26,032 nt of DNA from an uncultured Clostridium sp. (GTDB taxonomy: Bacteria; Bacillota; Clostridia; TANB77; CAG-508): assembly GCA_946498265.1 (NCBI GenBank), contig CAMMNR010000006.1:1-26032 (forward strand), written 5' to 3'. The notes beneath the pieces were generated by a model, which was given only the letters and a program-made list of their open reading frames with translations, was not told where the DNA came from and did not search any database. Positions 1-6,275 of this stretch are shown here, one piece after another (the stretch's first letter is position 1; each line of letters starts with the position of its first letter). The position numbers were made by a program, and so were the translations under genes.

Positions 1-11
1 AGCATACTTGG

Positions 12-40
12 ATTATAACGTGCTCTTTTATAATTGTCAG
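12..40 (-). promoter_or_regulatory. Strong sigma-A promoter firing leftward out of the window
   Basis: On the minus strand a CTGACA -35 box (35-40) and a perfect TATAAT -10 box (12-17) are separated by exactly 17 bases. It starts just after the stop codon of the 39-codon ORF at 54-173, so the gene it drives lies beyond the left edge. Read directly from sequence; activity is inferred. Confidence 0.75.
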
Positions 41-53
41 CCTTAAATAAGCA

Positions 54-173
54 TTATTTTTCATTCATAGTTATATAATTTATGTATTGTTCTTTTAGTA
101 ATTCTGTAATTATTTCTTTTAAACTTTCTTTTCCATATTCAATTTGTATATTTACATTTTGTCCGTTTTTCAT
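54..173 (-). CDS. Small 39-aa protein, unknown function
   Basis: An ATG at 173 follows AAGGAGC by about ten bases, a good ribosome binding site, and the frame runs 39 codons to TAA. The product begins MKNGQNVNIQIEYGKESLKE and is hydrophilic and lysine/glutamate-rich, with no signal peptide, cysteines or membrane segment. I do not recognise a named domain. Small proteins of this look (a short beta-like VNIQIEYG stretch then an amphipathic helix) are often found just upstream of recombinase genes in clostridial mobile elements. The neighbour is outside the window, so that link is inference only. A strong promoter for the next gene begins about 14 bases after the stop. Confidence 0.5.
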   Translation of the reverse strand: MKNGQNVNIQIEYGKESLKEIITELLKEQYINYITMNEK

Positions 174-300
174 TTTTTCTTTGCTCCTTTTTAGTTTTGT
201 TTAATATTATGATAAATCTTTAAATTTATTCCTCTACTATTAAGGTCTCTTATAAAGTTTAAAAATCGGACAGATTTTGGAAATTTGTTTTTTAAATCAC

Positions 301-326
301 AAAAAAGAGATATCTTTTGATACCCT
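301..326 (-). terminator. Rho-independent terminator (minus strand)
   Basis: The minus-strand RNA folds as GGGUAUC-AAAA-GAUAUCU (seven pairs including G-U wobbles) and is followed by a run of U. It is a second stop signal downstream of the hypothetical gene at 445-951. Confidence 0.5.
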
Positions 327-391
327 TAACACAATGTATTTTATCTAAAATAATAACTTATAATTCTTCAAAATAATTTTTATAAATAAGC

Positions 392-428
392 AGAGCCTAA
401 AGTAAGAATTCTCTAAACTTCAGACTCT
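392..428 (-). terminator. Hairpin terminator after the 445-951 gene
   Basis: Twelve bases at 417-428 pair with 392-403 without a gap. All twelve pair only in the minus-strand RNA, where two positions are G-U wobbles; on the plus strand these become A-C mismatches. That asymmetry argues for an RNA structure on the minus transcript. The loop contains an inner GAATTC palindrome. No long U-run follows, so it may act with the second hairpin at 301-326. Confidence 0.55.
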
Positions 429-444
429 ACTATTAAAAACAAAA

Positions 445-951
445 TCAATTAAACTTAATTTTTTTTAACCTTTCGTTAAACCACTTTTCTTTTTCTTCAA
501 TTTCTTCTTCTTCATTTTCTCTTCGACAGTTGTCTATTAGCATAGCTAAATCATAGCATAACTGAACTTTATCATTATTGATTAAAGTAGATTTTTCTTT
601 TTCTAAAGCATTACAATGACATGCATAATCTAGAGCAAATAATAAAACTGTAAGTTCATAAAATTTCTTTTTATTTTTTTGGTGAGATATAACATTGATT
701 CTCTTTATTAAAACTTTTTTTATGTCCTTTGCTATTTTTGTAATACTATCAATATTTACAAATTCAAAATTTTTTCCAATAAAATAAGAAAGTGTTGTTT
801 CAAATTCTTTTTTTAATTGAGTATTTGATAAACTTTCATAAAATTCCCTGTCAGCATACAATACGCTACTTAAATGATCCAAAAGATTAGATGCTTTGAT
901 TGGTTCGTTTAAAATCCGAGTTATTATTTGTTTCTTAATTGATTTTTTCAT
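445..951 (-). CDS. Hypothetical protein, 168 aa
   Basis: The ATG at 951 follows AAGGAGGATAAGTAGA, a near-ideal ribosome binding site. The product is soluble, very lysine/glutamate-rich and probably helical, with no signal peptide or membrane segment. Residues around 100-115 (LFALDYACHCNALEKEK) hold two closely spaced cysteines and a histidine. The C-terminus (about 143-168) is a run of charged residues of the kind seen in coiled coils. I do not recognise the family. It is monocistronic: its own promoter (984-1012) lies upstream and hairpins follow the stop. Position beside defence- and mobility-like small genes is compatible with an accessory role, but nothing in the sequence gives a function. 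Confidence 0.75.
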   Translation of the reverse strand: MKKSIKKQIITRILNEPIKASNLLDHLSSVLYADREFYESLSNTQLKKEFETTLSYFIGKNFEFVNIDSITKIAKDIKKVLIKRINVISHQKNKKKFYELTVLLFALDYACHCNALEKEKSTLINNDKVQLCYDLAMLIDNCRRENEEEEIEEKEKWFNERLKKIKFN

Positions 952-983
952 TCTACTTATCCTCCTTTGAGTTGATATAATTA

Positions 984-1012
984 ATTATAACATAAACTAT
1001 TACTATATTCAA
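984..1012 (-). promoter_or_regulatory. Promoter of the hypothetical gene 445-951
   Basis: TTGAAT (1007-1012) and TATAAT (984-989) on the minus strand, 17 bases apart, about 33 bases upstream of the start codon. Confidence 0.7.
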
Positions 1013-1208
1013 TTTTCAGCAACAAATTATATTTTTTACTTTTTTTGTGTATATACACATTTTTTGTTAATAATATATTTCATATCTTAAAAAATATTCA
1101 CATTTTTTCTCTTTTTATTTTAGCTTTGTTCTTTTATTTTTATCTTTGATAACAACTTATAATTAATCGTTTTATCATTAATATTTATCCCCTATACAAC
1201 TTATTATT

Positions 1209-1796
1209 TTAAGCTTCCCAAAAAGAAATCTTCTTACCTTTTCTTTTTGCATACTCTATTTCTGATTTTGTACTTTCTCCAATATATCCACCAACATTAA
1301 TTACATAAATCTCGTCTGACATATCTATTTTTTGTTTATGCATTTCATCTAGCATTTTCTTAGTTTTTTCATCTATATTCTCTTTTTTTATATTGTTAAA
1401 AAAATTAGGTGTTAAAACTATATTTCCATCTAATGTAAGTTTTTCTTGAACTTTCATAAATTCATCTTTAAATTTGATTGAGCCACATAGAGTAATTATC
1501 TTATATTTATCTGTAATAAGTGGTTTATCATTTTGTATTTTTTCTTTTCTAGCTCTATTAAAAAAGTATCCGACTCCTCTTTCTACTATAGTTTTGAATA
1601 TTGCAATTTCATCATCAGTATAATGCCCTTGTCGTTTTATTATATTACAACTTGGTAATTCAAATATTACGGTATCAAAGCCATATTCTTTTGGTCTTTC
1701 AAAACTAACAATAATATACTCTTCTCCATCATCTTTTTTTATAATATCTGAAAATACTGCTAAAGTTCCATCTGCATATTTCACATATTCATGCAT
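1209..1796 (-). CDS. Fusion: unnamed N-domain plus nucleoside 2-deoxyribosyltransferase-like domain
   Basis: About 195 aa from the ATG at 1796; the frame also opens at a TTG at 1805, but the ATG is the counterpart of the well-placed ATG in the paralogue at 2264-2539. Residues about 1-82 (YVKYADGTLAVFSD, VSFERP, GFDTVIFELPS) match that small neighbour closely. Residues about 95-195 carry TLCGSIKFKDEF, a central DEMHKQKID segment and DEIYVINVGGYIGEST, then EIEYAKRKGK. This is the pattern of a Rossmann-like family annotated as putative nucleoside 2-deoxyribosyltransferase, in which the first glycine/serine loop and late glutamates bind a nucleoside. By family knowledge this domain would cleave or transfer an N-glycosidic bond of a (deoxy)nucleotide; the substrate is unknown. 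The fusion suggests that the N-domain works together with nucleotide chemistry. Confidence 0.75.
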   Translation of the reverse strand: MHEYVKYADGTLAVFSDIIKKDDGEEYIIVSFERPKEYGFDTVIFELPSCNIIKRQGHYTDDEIAIFKTIVERGVGYFFNRARKEKIQNDKPLITDKYKIITLCGSIKFKDEFMKVQEKLTLDGNIVLTPNFFNNIKKENIDEKTKKMLDEMHKQKIDMSDEIYVINVGGYIGESTKSEIEYAKRKGKKISFWEA

Positions 1797-1842
1797 CAAT
1801 TTCAATCACTCGCTTTCTTTTTTATTAGTTCATTATAAAAGG
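1791..1842. repeat. Duplicated segment, copy 1 (partner 3519-3570)
   Basis: These 52 bases match 3519-3570 with three mismatches, all C here and T there (about 94% identity). The segment covers the start codon and upstream region of the deoxyribosyltransferase-fusion gene. Similarity resumes at 1971-2009 (3' end of the DUF4160 gene) against about 3586-3625, so both copies derive from the same gene arrangement. Confidence 0.8.
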
Positions 1843-1970
1843 CAGGAAAGAGATACAGAATGTATCTCCTAAACACATAGAAAAACAAGTTTTCTAGTTC
1901 TCTGCGTTCCATAAAATAATACAGAGAAAATACAGAGTTCCCACTTCGGTATATTGTTAGTTTCCAATAT
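1843..1970. other. Hairpin-rich 128-bp segment present in only one of two duplicated copies
   Basis: Between the two matching blocks this copy has 128 bases, where the copy at 3571-3585 has only about fifteen. It contains several hairpins: GAGATAC/GTATCTC with a 5-base loop (1850-1868), TAGAAAA/TTTTCTA, repeated CAGAG/CTCTG motifs, and TATATTG/CAATATA around 1950-1969. It could be a small inserted element, a structured leader of the downstream gene, or sequence deleted from the other copy. A 36-codon frame at 1802-1912 lacks a ribosome site. Confidence 0.5.
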
Positions 1971-1991
1971 ATTTCTTTAATACTTCTCTTA

Positions 1992-2271
1992 CTAACAATA
2001 GAATTTCACCTCATCATCTCCATATTTTTCTCTCCATTTTGAAACTATTTTTAAATAATATAATGGTACTATCTCAAGTAATCTATTTAATTCTCTTTCA
2101 GGAATGCGTCCATTATTATTAGCTAAAATACAACCTCCTGCTTTTGTAAGCCATACTTTTGTTGAATTTGGTGTTGGCTTTCCTTTTGAAATATGAATGT
2201 GAATAGGTTCACTATTTTCATTTGACCAAAAATAAATCTTATATCCGCATTATTTCTAAAATACTAGGCAA
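1992..2271 (-). pseudogene. DUF4160 protein, broken by a one-base frameshift
   Basis: The frame from 2246 to the stop at 1992 encodes GYKIYFWSNENSEPIHIHIS, the hallmark N-terminal part of DUF4160, and continues to its usual C-terminal region. The expected first residues (LPSILEIM) are present just upstream in another frame, starting at a TTG at 2271 with a GGGGG ribosome site eight bases before it and overlapping the previous stop. One extra base at 2247 separates the two frames; restoring it would give about 93 aa, the usual family length. DUF4160 proteins are small and often sit in toxin-antitoxin-like pairs; their biochemical role is not settled. It is sandwiched between two genes sharing the same unnamed domain. 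No slippery heptamer is visible, so mutation or a sequencing indel is likelier than programmed frameshifting. Confidence 0.75.
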
Positions 2272-2539
2272 ATTTAAGTCCCCCTTCTCTCGCATATTTA
2301 AAGAATAAATGAGCACCTTTTTCAACTGTTTCTCTAAATTCTTTTATCTCTTCTTCGCTGTAGTTTCCATCTTGCTCTACTATCTCATAACTTGGAAGTT
2401 CAAAAACCACAGTATCAAAACCATTTTCTGTTGGTCTTTCAAAAGAAACTCTTATATATTCCTCTCCATTATCTTTTTTTCTAATATCTGAGAAAACGAC
2501 TAATGTTTCATCAGGATATTTAGCAAATTCATACACCAT
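2264..2539 (-). CDS. Small domain protein (91 aa), partner of DUF4160
   Basis: ATG at 2539 preceded by GGAG at a good distance; an in-frame GTG at 2548 is too close to that site. The product (MVYEFAKYPDETLVVFSD..., VSFERP, GFDTVVFELPS, EGGLKFA end) is a compact beta-rich then helical domain with no membrane segment. It is a clear paralogue of residues 1-82 of the fusion protein at 1209-1796. Its stop overlaps the TTG start of the DUF4160 gene, implying translational coupling and joint action. I know similar short proteins beside DUF4160 genes in Clostridia but no function for them. Given the pairing, an antitoxin- or adaptor-like role is a guess. It has its own promoter with an extended -10 box inside a palindrome. 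Confidence 0.7.
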   Translation of the reverse strand: MVYEFAKYPDETLVVFSDIRKKDNGEEYIRVSFERPTENGFDTVVFELPSYEIVEQDGNYSEEEIKEFRETVEKGAHLFFKYAREGGLKFA

Positions 2540-2634
2540 TACTTTCACTCTCCATTCTTTCTAACTTTATTATTAATTAATCAAATTTATTTAAAATGCT
2601 TGTCCTTTATTTTATTAAAATTAGATTTTTCTTA

Positions 2635-2652
2635 TATACTATTATTAGTATA
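2635..2652 (-). promoter_or_regulatory. Extended -10 promoter overlapping a palindrome
   Basis: TATACTA and TAGTATA form a 7-4-7 inverted repeat. On the minus strand the right arm is the -10 box TATACT preceded by TG one base upstream (extended -10); no good -35 box is visible. The palindrome on the -10 box could be an operator controlling the DUF4160 cluster; that is inference. Confidence 0.45.
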
Positions 2653-2718
2653 GCATAATTTGTTTAAATTTACTATATTTTTGGATAACTTTAGAAATTT
2701 TTATTTTATTGAAATTTT

Positions 2719-2771
2719 AAAGTATCATTTAATGTATCATTTATAGTATCTTAAAGTATCATTATAAATGA
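2719..2771. repeat. Short degenerate tandem repeat, four units
   Basis: The motif GTATCATTT recurs as AAAGTATCATTT, AATGTATCATTT, ATAGTATCTT and AAAGTATCATTA with a period of about 11-13 bases. It lies between the truncated deacetylase and the promoter of the small domain gene. It could be replication slippage or a set of binding sites. Confidence 0.5.
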
Positions 2772-2796
2772 TTGCTCTAAATAGGCTATTACTCTA

Positions 2797-3267
2797 TCAT
2801 TTTGTCTCTATATAATTTCCGGACATTAAGTATTTAGGTGTATGATTTCCTACTATATGTCCTTCGTCTATCATTTGTTTAACTAATTCCTCTTGAGTGT
2901 TTACATAGTGAGCTGTTATAAAAAATGCAGCCTTTACATCATTTGTTTTCAATACTTCTAAAATCTTTTGTGTATAACCAGCTTCATATCCTTCATCAAA
3001 AGTTAAATAGATTATTTTATCATTATTATTTCCTAGACATATTCCTTCACTTTCTTCTAGTAACTTTTTATTTTGCGTTCCTACGTCTGGTTGTTCATGA
3101 TTGTCATTCCTTTTTATCCCCCAGCCTATTTTTTTGTTGCTACTTGCTTCTGAACTTGTTTCTTGTAAATTTTCTTCTCCATTTATTGAAATTATGCTAA
3201 GAAATATTACACTTATTATTAATATAAATATGGCTAATAATTTGATGTTTATTTTTTGTTTTTTCAT
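2797..3267 (-). pseudogene. PdaA-like polysaccharide deacetylase, C-terminally truncated
   Basis: ATG at 3267 after an AGGTG ribosome site. Residues about 9-28 form a single hydrophobic signal/anchor helix. A polar linker follows, then the NodB (carbohydrate esterase 4) domain from about residue 85: IYLTFDEGYEAGYTQKIL is motif 1 in the TFD(E)GYE form typical of PdaA-type muramic acid deacetylases, and VKAAFFITAHYV is the next strand. The frame then reaches GHIVGNHT, where the family continues HxxHPS; here the sequence changes to PKYLMSGN and stops at residue 156. The second metal-binding histidine and the C-terminal 100 or so residues are missing (family length about 260). The enzyme would trim cortex or cell-wall peptidoglycan outside the membrane; this copy cannot be catalytic. 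Confidence 0.75.
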
Positions 3268-3404
3268 GGTCTACACCTCGCTATTTTATTCTTCTTTTAA
3301 TTTTATGAGTATTTTTTTAGATTATTACAATAATATAGAGAAGCTTTTCATTTAATAGGAATTCCATAAAAATTTCTATTTTTGGGCACTCACTCTTTTC
3401 ATTA

Positions 3405-3449
3405 GCAAAAAAAATAAATCTAAAACATTTGTAAGTCCTAGATTTATTT
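3405..3449 (-). terminator. Rho-independent terminator of the aminopeptidase/membrane-protein unit
   Basis: In the minus-strand RNA an 11-bp perfect stem (3439-3449 with 3412-3422, AAATAAATCTA/TAGATTTATTT) is followed by eight consecutive U. It lies about 210 bases past the stop at 3662. Confidence 0.65.
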
Positions 3450-3459
3450 AAACAATACT

Positions 3460-3485
3460 AAAACTAATATTGTCCTGTTAGTTTT
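3460..3485. repeat. Short inverted repeat
   Basis: AAAACTAA (3460-3467) and TTAGTTTT (3478-3485) form an 8-bp stem with a 10-base loop, between the terminator and the decayed repeat copy. No T-run follows on either strand, so its role is unclear. Confidence 0.4.
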
Positions 3486-3518
3486 GTGTTTTCATACAAT
3501 TCATTACACAGTCTGCAA

Positions 3519-3625
3519 ATGCATCAATTTTAATCACTTGCTTTCTTTTTTATTAGTTTATTATAAAAGGATTGAAAAAGTTTTCTTTATTAACACTACT
3601 CTTATATTAATAATAGAATTTCACT
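3519..3625. repeat. Decayed second copy of the DUF4160-fusion gene junction
   Basis: 3519-3570 matches 1791-1842 (49 of 52 bases), and about 3586-3625 matches 1971-2009, including AATAGAATTTCAC from the DUF4160 stop region. Here the reading frames are dead: the start-codon region leads to a stop after six codons. The 394-base gene-free stretch 3268-3661 thus holds a terminator, an inverted repeat and this gene ghost, and I see nothing else coding in it. Confidence 0.7.
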
Positions 3626-3661
3626 ACTTGATTTACACTTGCAAATATTTTTACCATATAC

Positions 3662-4093
3662 TTACAAATTAATTTTTAATATTCTTATACCATAGACATT
3701 GTAATATGCTTTATATTCTTGGATGACTTCACCACGCCCCTCAAAAATATGTTCATGCCCTTCGTACTTATAAATAGGTATCATAAATATTACTAAAAAA
3801 TAAACTATAACTACAATGATTAACATCGTTCGTTTAGAAATCTTTTGAATAACAATGAATATAACTATATTTACTAAAATAAATATACATATTCCCCATA
3901 ATAAAGGTATTTCATTCGCCGTTACTATAATATATATATTAAGCGAAGATAATATTAATGCTATATTTATACATATAATTAATAGTGATATATTTTTTCC
4001 TATTTTTAATATTTCTTTTTTCTTCACAAAATGAAAATTTATTCCATATATAACCATGGAAAATATTATAGGTACTATAATATTTTCTATCAT
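3662..4093 (-). CDS. Small integral membrane protein, 143 aa
   Basis: The ATG at 4093 has an ideal AAGGAG site seven bases upstream; longer starts in frame overlap the aminopeptidase and have no such site. Four hydrophobic segments are visible (residues about 2-17, 30-50, 60-80 and 88-108). A short hydrophilic tail follows with HEHIFEGRGEVIQEYKAYYN. It starts 14 bases after the aminopeptidase stop, so the two are co-transcribed and probably coupled. No family recognised; no catalytic motif. The close spacing is the only hint of a link to peptide metabolism. Confidence 0.7.
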   Translation of the reverse strand: MIENIIVPIIFSMVIYGINFHFVKKKEILKIGKNISLLIICINIALILSSLNIYIIVTANEIPLLWGICIFILVNIVIFIVIQKISKRTMLIIVVIVYFLVIFMIPIYKYEGHEHIFEGRGEVIQEYKAYYNVYGIRILKINL

Positions 4094-4107
4094 ATTTATT
4101 CTCCTTT

Positions 4108-5226
4108 TCACACTAAATTCTCTGGATTTAAACATTCTAATTCTGGTAATACAAACCTTCCATCTTTCCTAATAAGAACATCATCAAAATATATTTCTCC
4201 TCCACCATATTCTGGAGTTTGAATATTTACTATATCCCAATGAATACTTGAGCGATTTCCATTATCACTTTCTTCCAAACTATCTCCAGGAGTAAAATGA
4301 AAACTCCCTTTTATTTTTTCATCAAATAAAGTATCTCCTATTGGTTTTTCTATATATGGATTTAGTCCAAAAGCAAATTCTCCTATATATCTTGCTCCTT
4401 CGTCTGTGTCTAATATTTCATTTAATTCTTTTGTTTTATTAGATGTTGCTTTTACTATTTTTCCATCTTTAAATTCAAATTTTATATTATTAAATAAAAT
4501 ACCATTATAGATTGTTTCTGTGTTATAAGTTATATATCCATTAACACTTGTTTTTACAGGTGCTGAAGCAACTTCTCCATCTGGAATGTTGAATGTTCCT
4601 GTATATTTTTCTGCTGGAATTCCTTTTACACTAAACGTTAGATCTGTTCCTTCTCCTAATATATGAACTTTATCTGTTTTATTTAATAAATCTCTTAGTG
4701 GGTCCATTGCTTTTGACATTTTCGAATAATCTAAATTACATACATTAAAGAAAAATTCTTCAAATTTATCTTTATTCATTTTACTCATCTGTGCCATAGA
4801 ATCATTTGGATATCTTAAAATACACCATTTTGTATGTTTTACTCTTTCTTCAAAATGAACTGGCACAGTATAATGTTTATTGTATAATTCCATTATTTCT
4901 TTTGAAATACCATTTAATTCACTAGTGTTTGGCGTTGCTCTAATTCCAATATATGCTTGCATGTCTTTCATTCTTGCCTCATCATGTTTTCCATACATTT
5001 TTATTTGTTCTTCTGTTGCATTTTCTAGCATAACCCTTAATATTTCATAATTTATAATATTGAAAAATGGTTTTGCTCCTAGCTCTTCCGCTTTTTTTAT
5101 TAATTCTTTTGCAAGTGGTATTCCATCTTCTCCTAATATTTCTATCAGTATGTTATCTCCCTTTTGAATATTTACTGAATATGTTAATAAATTATTTGCT
5201 AATTTTTCTATTCTAAAATCTTTCAT
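4108..5226 (-). CDS. M29 family aminopeptidase
   Basis: 372 aa, close to the usual M29 length of 370-410. ATG at 5226 follows AGGAGGATAAATAGA. The N-terminal half (about 1-190) has the family's ILIEILGEDGIPLAKELIKKA Rossmann-like start. The C-terminal half carries the metal ligands expected in M29: NIPDGEVASAP (Glu), ARYIGEFAFGLNP (Glu), SFHFTPGDS (His) and SSIHWDIV (His/Asp). By family knowledge it is a cytoplasmic dizinc/cobalt exopeptidase removing N-terminal residues from peptides, supplying amino acids. All ligands seem present, so it should be active. It heads a two-gene unit with the membrane protein at 3662-4093. Its leader contains the strong GGGGACAGTCCCC-type hairpin at 5252-5276. 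Confidence 0.92.
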   Translation of the reverse strand: MKDFRIEKLANNLLTYSVNIQKGDNILIEILGEDGIPLAKELIKKAEELGAKPFFNIINYEILRVMLENATEEQIKMYGKHDEARMKDMQAYIGIRATPNTSELNGISKEIMELYNKHYTVPVHFEERVKHTKWCILRYPNDSMAQMSKMNKDKFEEFFFNVCNLDYSKMSKAMDPLRDLLNKTDKVHILGEGTDLTFSVKGIPAEKYTGTFNIPDGEVASAPVKTSVNGYITYNTETIYNGILFNNIKFEFKDGKIVKATSNKTKELNEILDTDEGARYIGEFAFGLNPYIEKPIGDTLFDEKIKGSFHFTPGDSLEESDNGNRSSIHWDIVNIQTPEYGGGEIYFDDVLIRKDGRFVLPELECLNPENLV

Positions 5227-5251
5227 TCTATTTATCCTCCTGAATTTTTTA

Positions 5252-5276
5252 CATTTTGGGGACAGTCCCCAAAATG
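5252..5276. repeat. Perfect GC-rich hairpin, REP-like
   Basis: CATTTTGGGGA (5252-5262) and TCCCCAAAATG (5266-5276) are exact reverse complements around a 3-base CAG loop. The GGGGAC..GTCCCC core stands out sharply in this AT-rich DNA. Similar short palindromes are scattered through many Firmicutes genomes and are often tied to Y1-type (REP-associated) transposases; that link is general knowledge, not shown here. It lies in the 5' leader of the aminopeptidase about 15 bases from its ribosome site, so it could also affect translation. Confidence 0.6.
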
Positions 5277-5457
5277 GTAATTTTAAAATATCATATTTTA
5301 TTTAAATTTACAATAAAAAAGTTTATACTTTTAAATTAAATCTAGATTGCATATTCCCTGTGCAAATGTAATTTTGTATTATAACACTATTTTTCTTAGT
5401 ATTAAATTGCAGTCATACTAATTGTTCTACCAATTTGGATAAATTTGTAAATTCCTC
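5277..5457. other. AT-rich divergent intergenic region
   Basis: Between the aminopeptidase (minus) and agrA (plus). For the minus gene a TATAAT box at 5378-5383 is the best -10 candidate but its -35 (TTTAAT) is weak; it would give a leader of over 100 bases. TTGCA..TGCAA (flanking 5350-5366) and the palindrome AATCTAGATT (5339-5348) are visible in that leader. I could not identify convincing LytTR direct repeats upstream of agrA. Confidence 0.35.
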
Positions 5458-5486
5458 TTGACAATCACTCTTTTTTAGATTATAGT
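5458..5486 (+). promoter_or_regulatory. Promoter of agrA-agrC
   Basis: TTGACA (5458-5463), 17-base spacer, TATAGT (5481-5486) on the plus strand, giving a leader of about 70 bases before agrA. The consensus -35 suggests substantial basal expression. Confidence 0.75.
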
Positions 5487-5564
5487 GTTGTTTGTACTGG
5501 AAAATTAAGGTAATTTATTTTTTTATGTCGAACTTAAGACTATTTTATATATTGGGGGGTTATA

Positions 5565-6275
5565 ATGTTAAATTTCGTTATTTGTGATGATAACTTACAC
5601 ATCTTAGATAAGCTAGAAAAAATGTTAAATGATATTTTAATTAAATATAGTGATGAAGCAAAAGTAGTCTTTACTTCTGATAATATTGATGATTTTCTTA
5701 AATATTCTGATGAAAATAAAGTTGATGTTTTTCTATTAGATATTAATTTTAAAACTAATAGAAATGGTTTAAATGTTGCGGAGACTATTAGAAAGAGAAA
5801 TAAAAACGCATATATAATTTTTACAACTGGTCATATGGAATATGTATTAATGGCCTATAAATATAAAACTTTTGATTACCTTACAAAACCAATTACTCCA
5901 GATAGATTAGAGGAAACTATAAAACGTCTTTTTGATGATATTAATGGTATGCCAAAAAAGTATTTGAGAATTGATAATAAAAATACTTTGATTGATGAAT
6001 CAGAAATAGAATATATCAAAAGAGATGGTATGAAATTGGTTTTTCATACTGCTTCTCGTGATTATGACATTTACAGTTCTTTTAATAAGTTTCAAGATAA
6101 ACTACCAAAAAACTTTATTAGATGTCATAAGTCTTTTGTTGTTAATATTAATCAAATTAATGATGTTGACCCTGTAACTGGAATTATTACTTTGAAAGAT
6201 AATAATTCTTGCTATATTGGTCCTAAATATAAATCTGATTTTATGGAGGTATTAAATAATTATGGAATTTTTTAA
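5565..6275 (+). CDS. agrA: AgrA-like LytTR response regulator
   Basis: 236 aa; ATG at 5565 behind GGGGGG. Residues 1-125 are a receiver domain: acidic pair Asp8-Asp9 (VICDDN), phospho-acceptor Asp59 (VFLLDINF), Thr87/88 (IIFTTGH) and Lys108 (YLTKPI). Residues about 135-236 form a LytTR DNA-binding domain (IEYIKRDGMKLVFHT..., FIRCHKSFVVNINQIN, the conserved cHKSfvvNl signature). By family knowledge, phosphorylation by the partner kinase leads to binding of paired direct repeats at target promoters, classically the agrBD promoter. Its last 14 bases overlap agrC, so the pair is coupled. The order A then C is the reverse of the staphylococcal agr operon. Confidence 0.92.
   Translation: MLNFVICDDNLHILDKLEKMLNDILIKYSDEAKVVFTSDNIDDFLKYSDENKVDVFLLDINFKTNRNGLNVAETIRKRNKNAYIIFTTGHMEYVLMAYKYKTFDYLTKPITPDRLEETIKRLFDDINGMPKKYLRIDNKNTLIDESEIEYIKRDGMKLVFHTASRDYDIYSSFNKFQDKLPKNFIRCHKSFVVNINQINDVDPVTGIITLKDNNSCYIGPKYKSDFMEVLNNYGIF

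Noticed and set aside
1802..1912. A 36-codon minus-strand frame (MERRELENLFFYVFRRYILY...) overlapping the start of the deoxyribosyltransferase-fusion gene
   Set aside because: No ribosome binding site, and the stretch is made of hairpin arms; it reads as a by-product of the structured block at 1843-1970.
3579..3660. A further hidden gene between the repeat copy and the membrane protein
   Set aside because: Frames are short in all six readings and no ribosome site is present; only the decayed repeat is recognisable.
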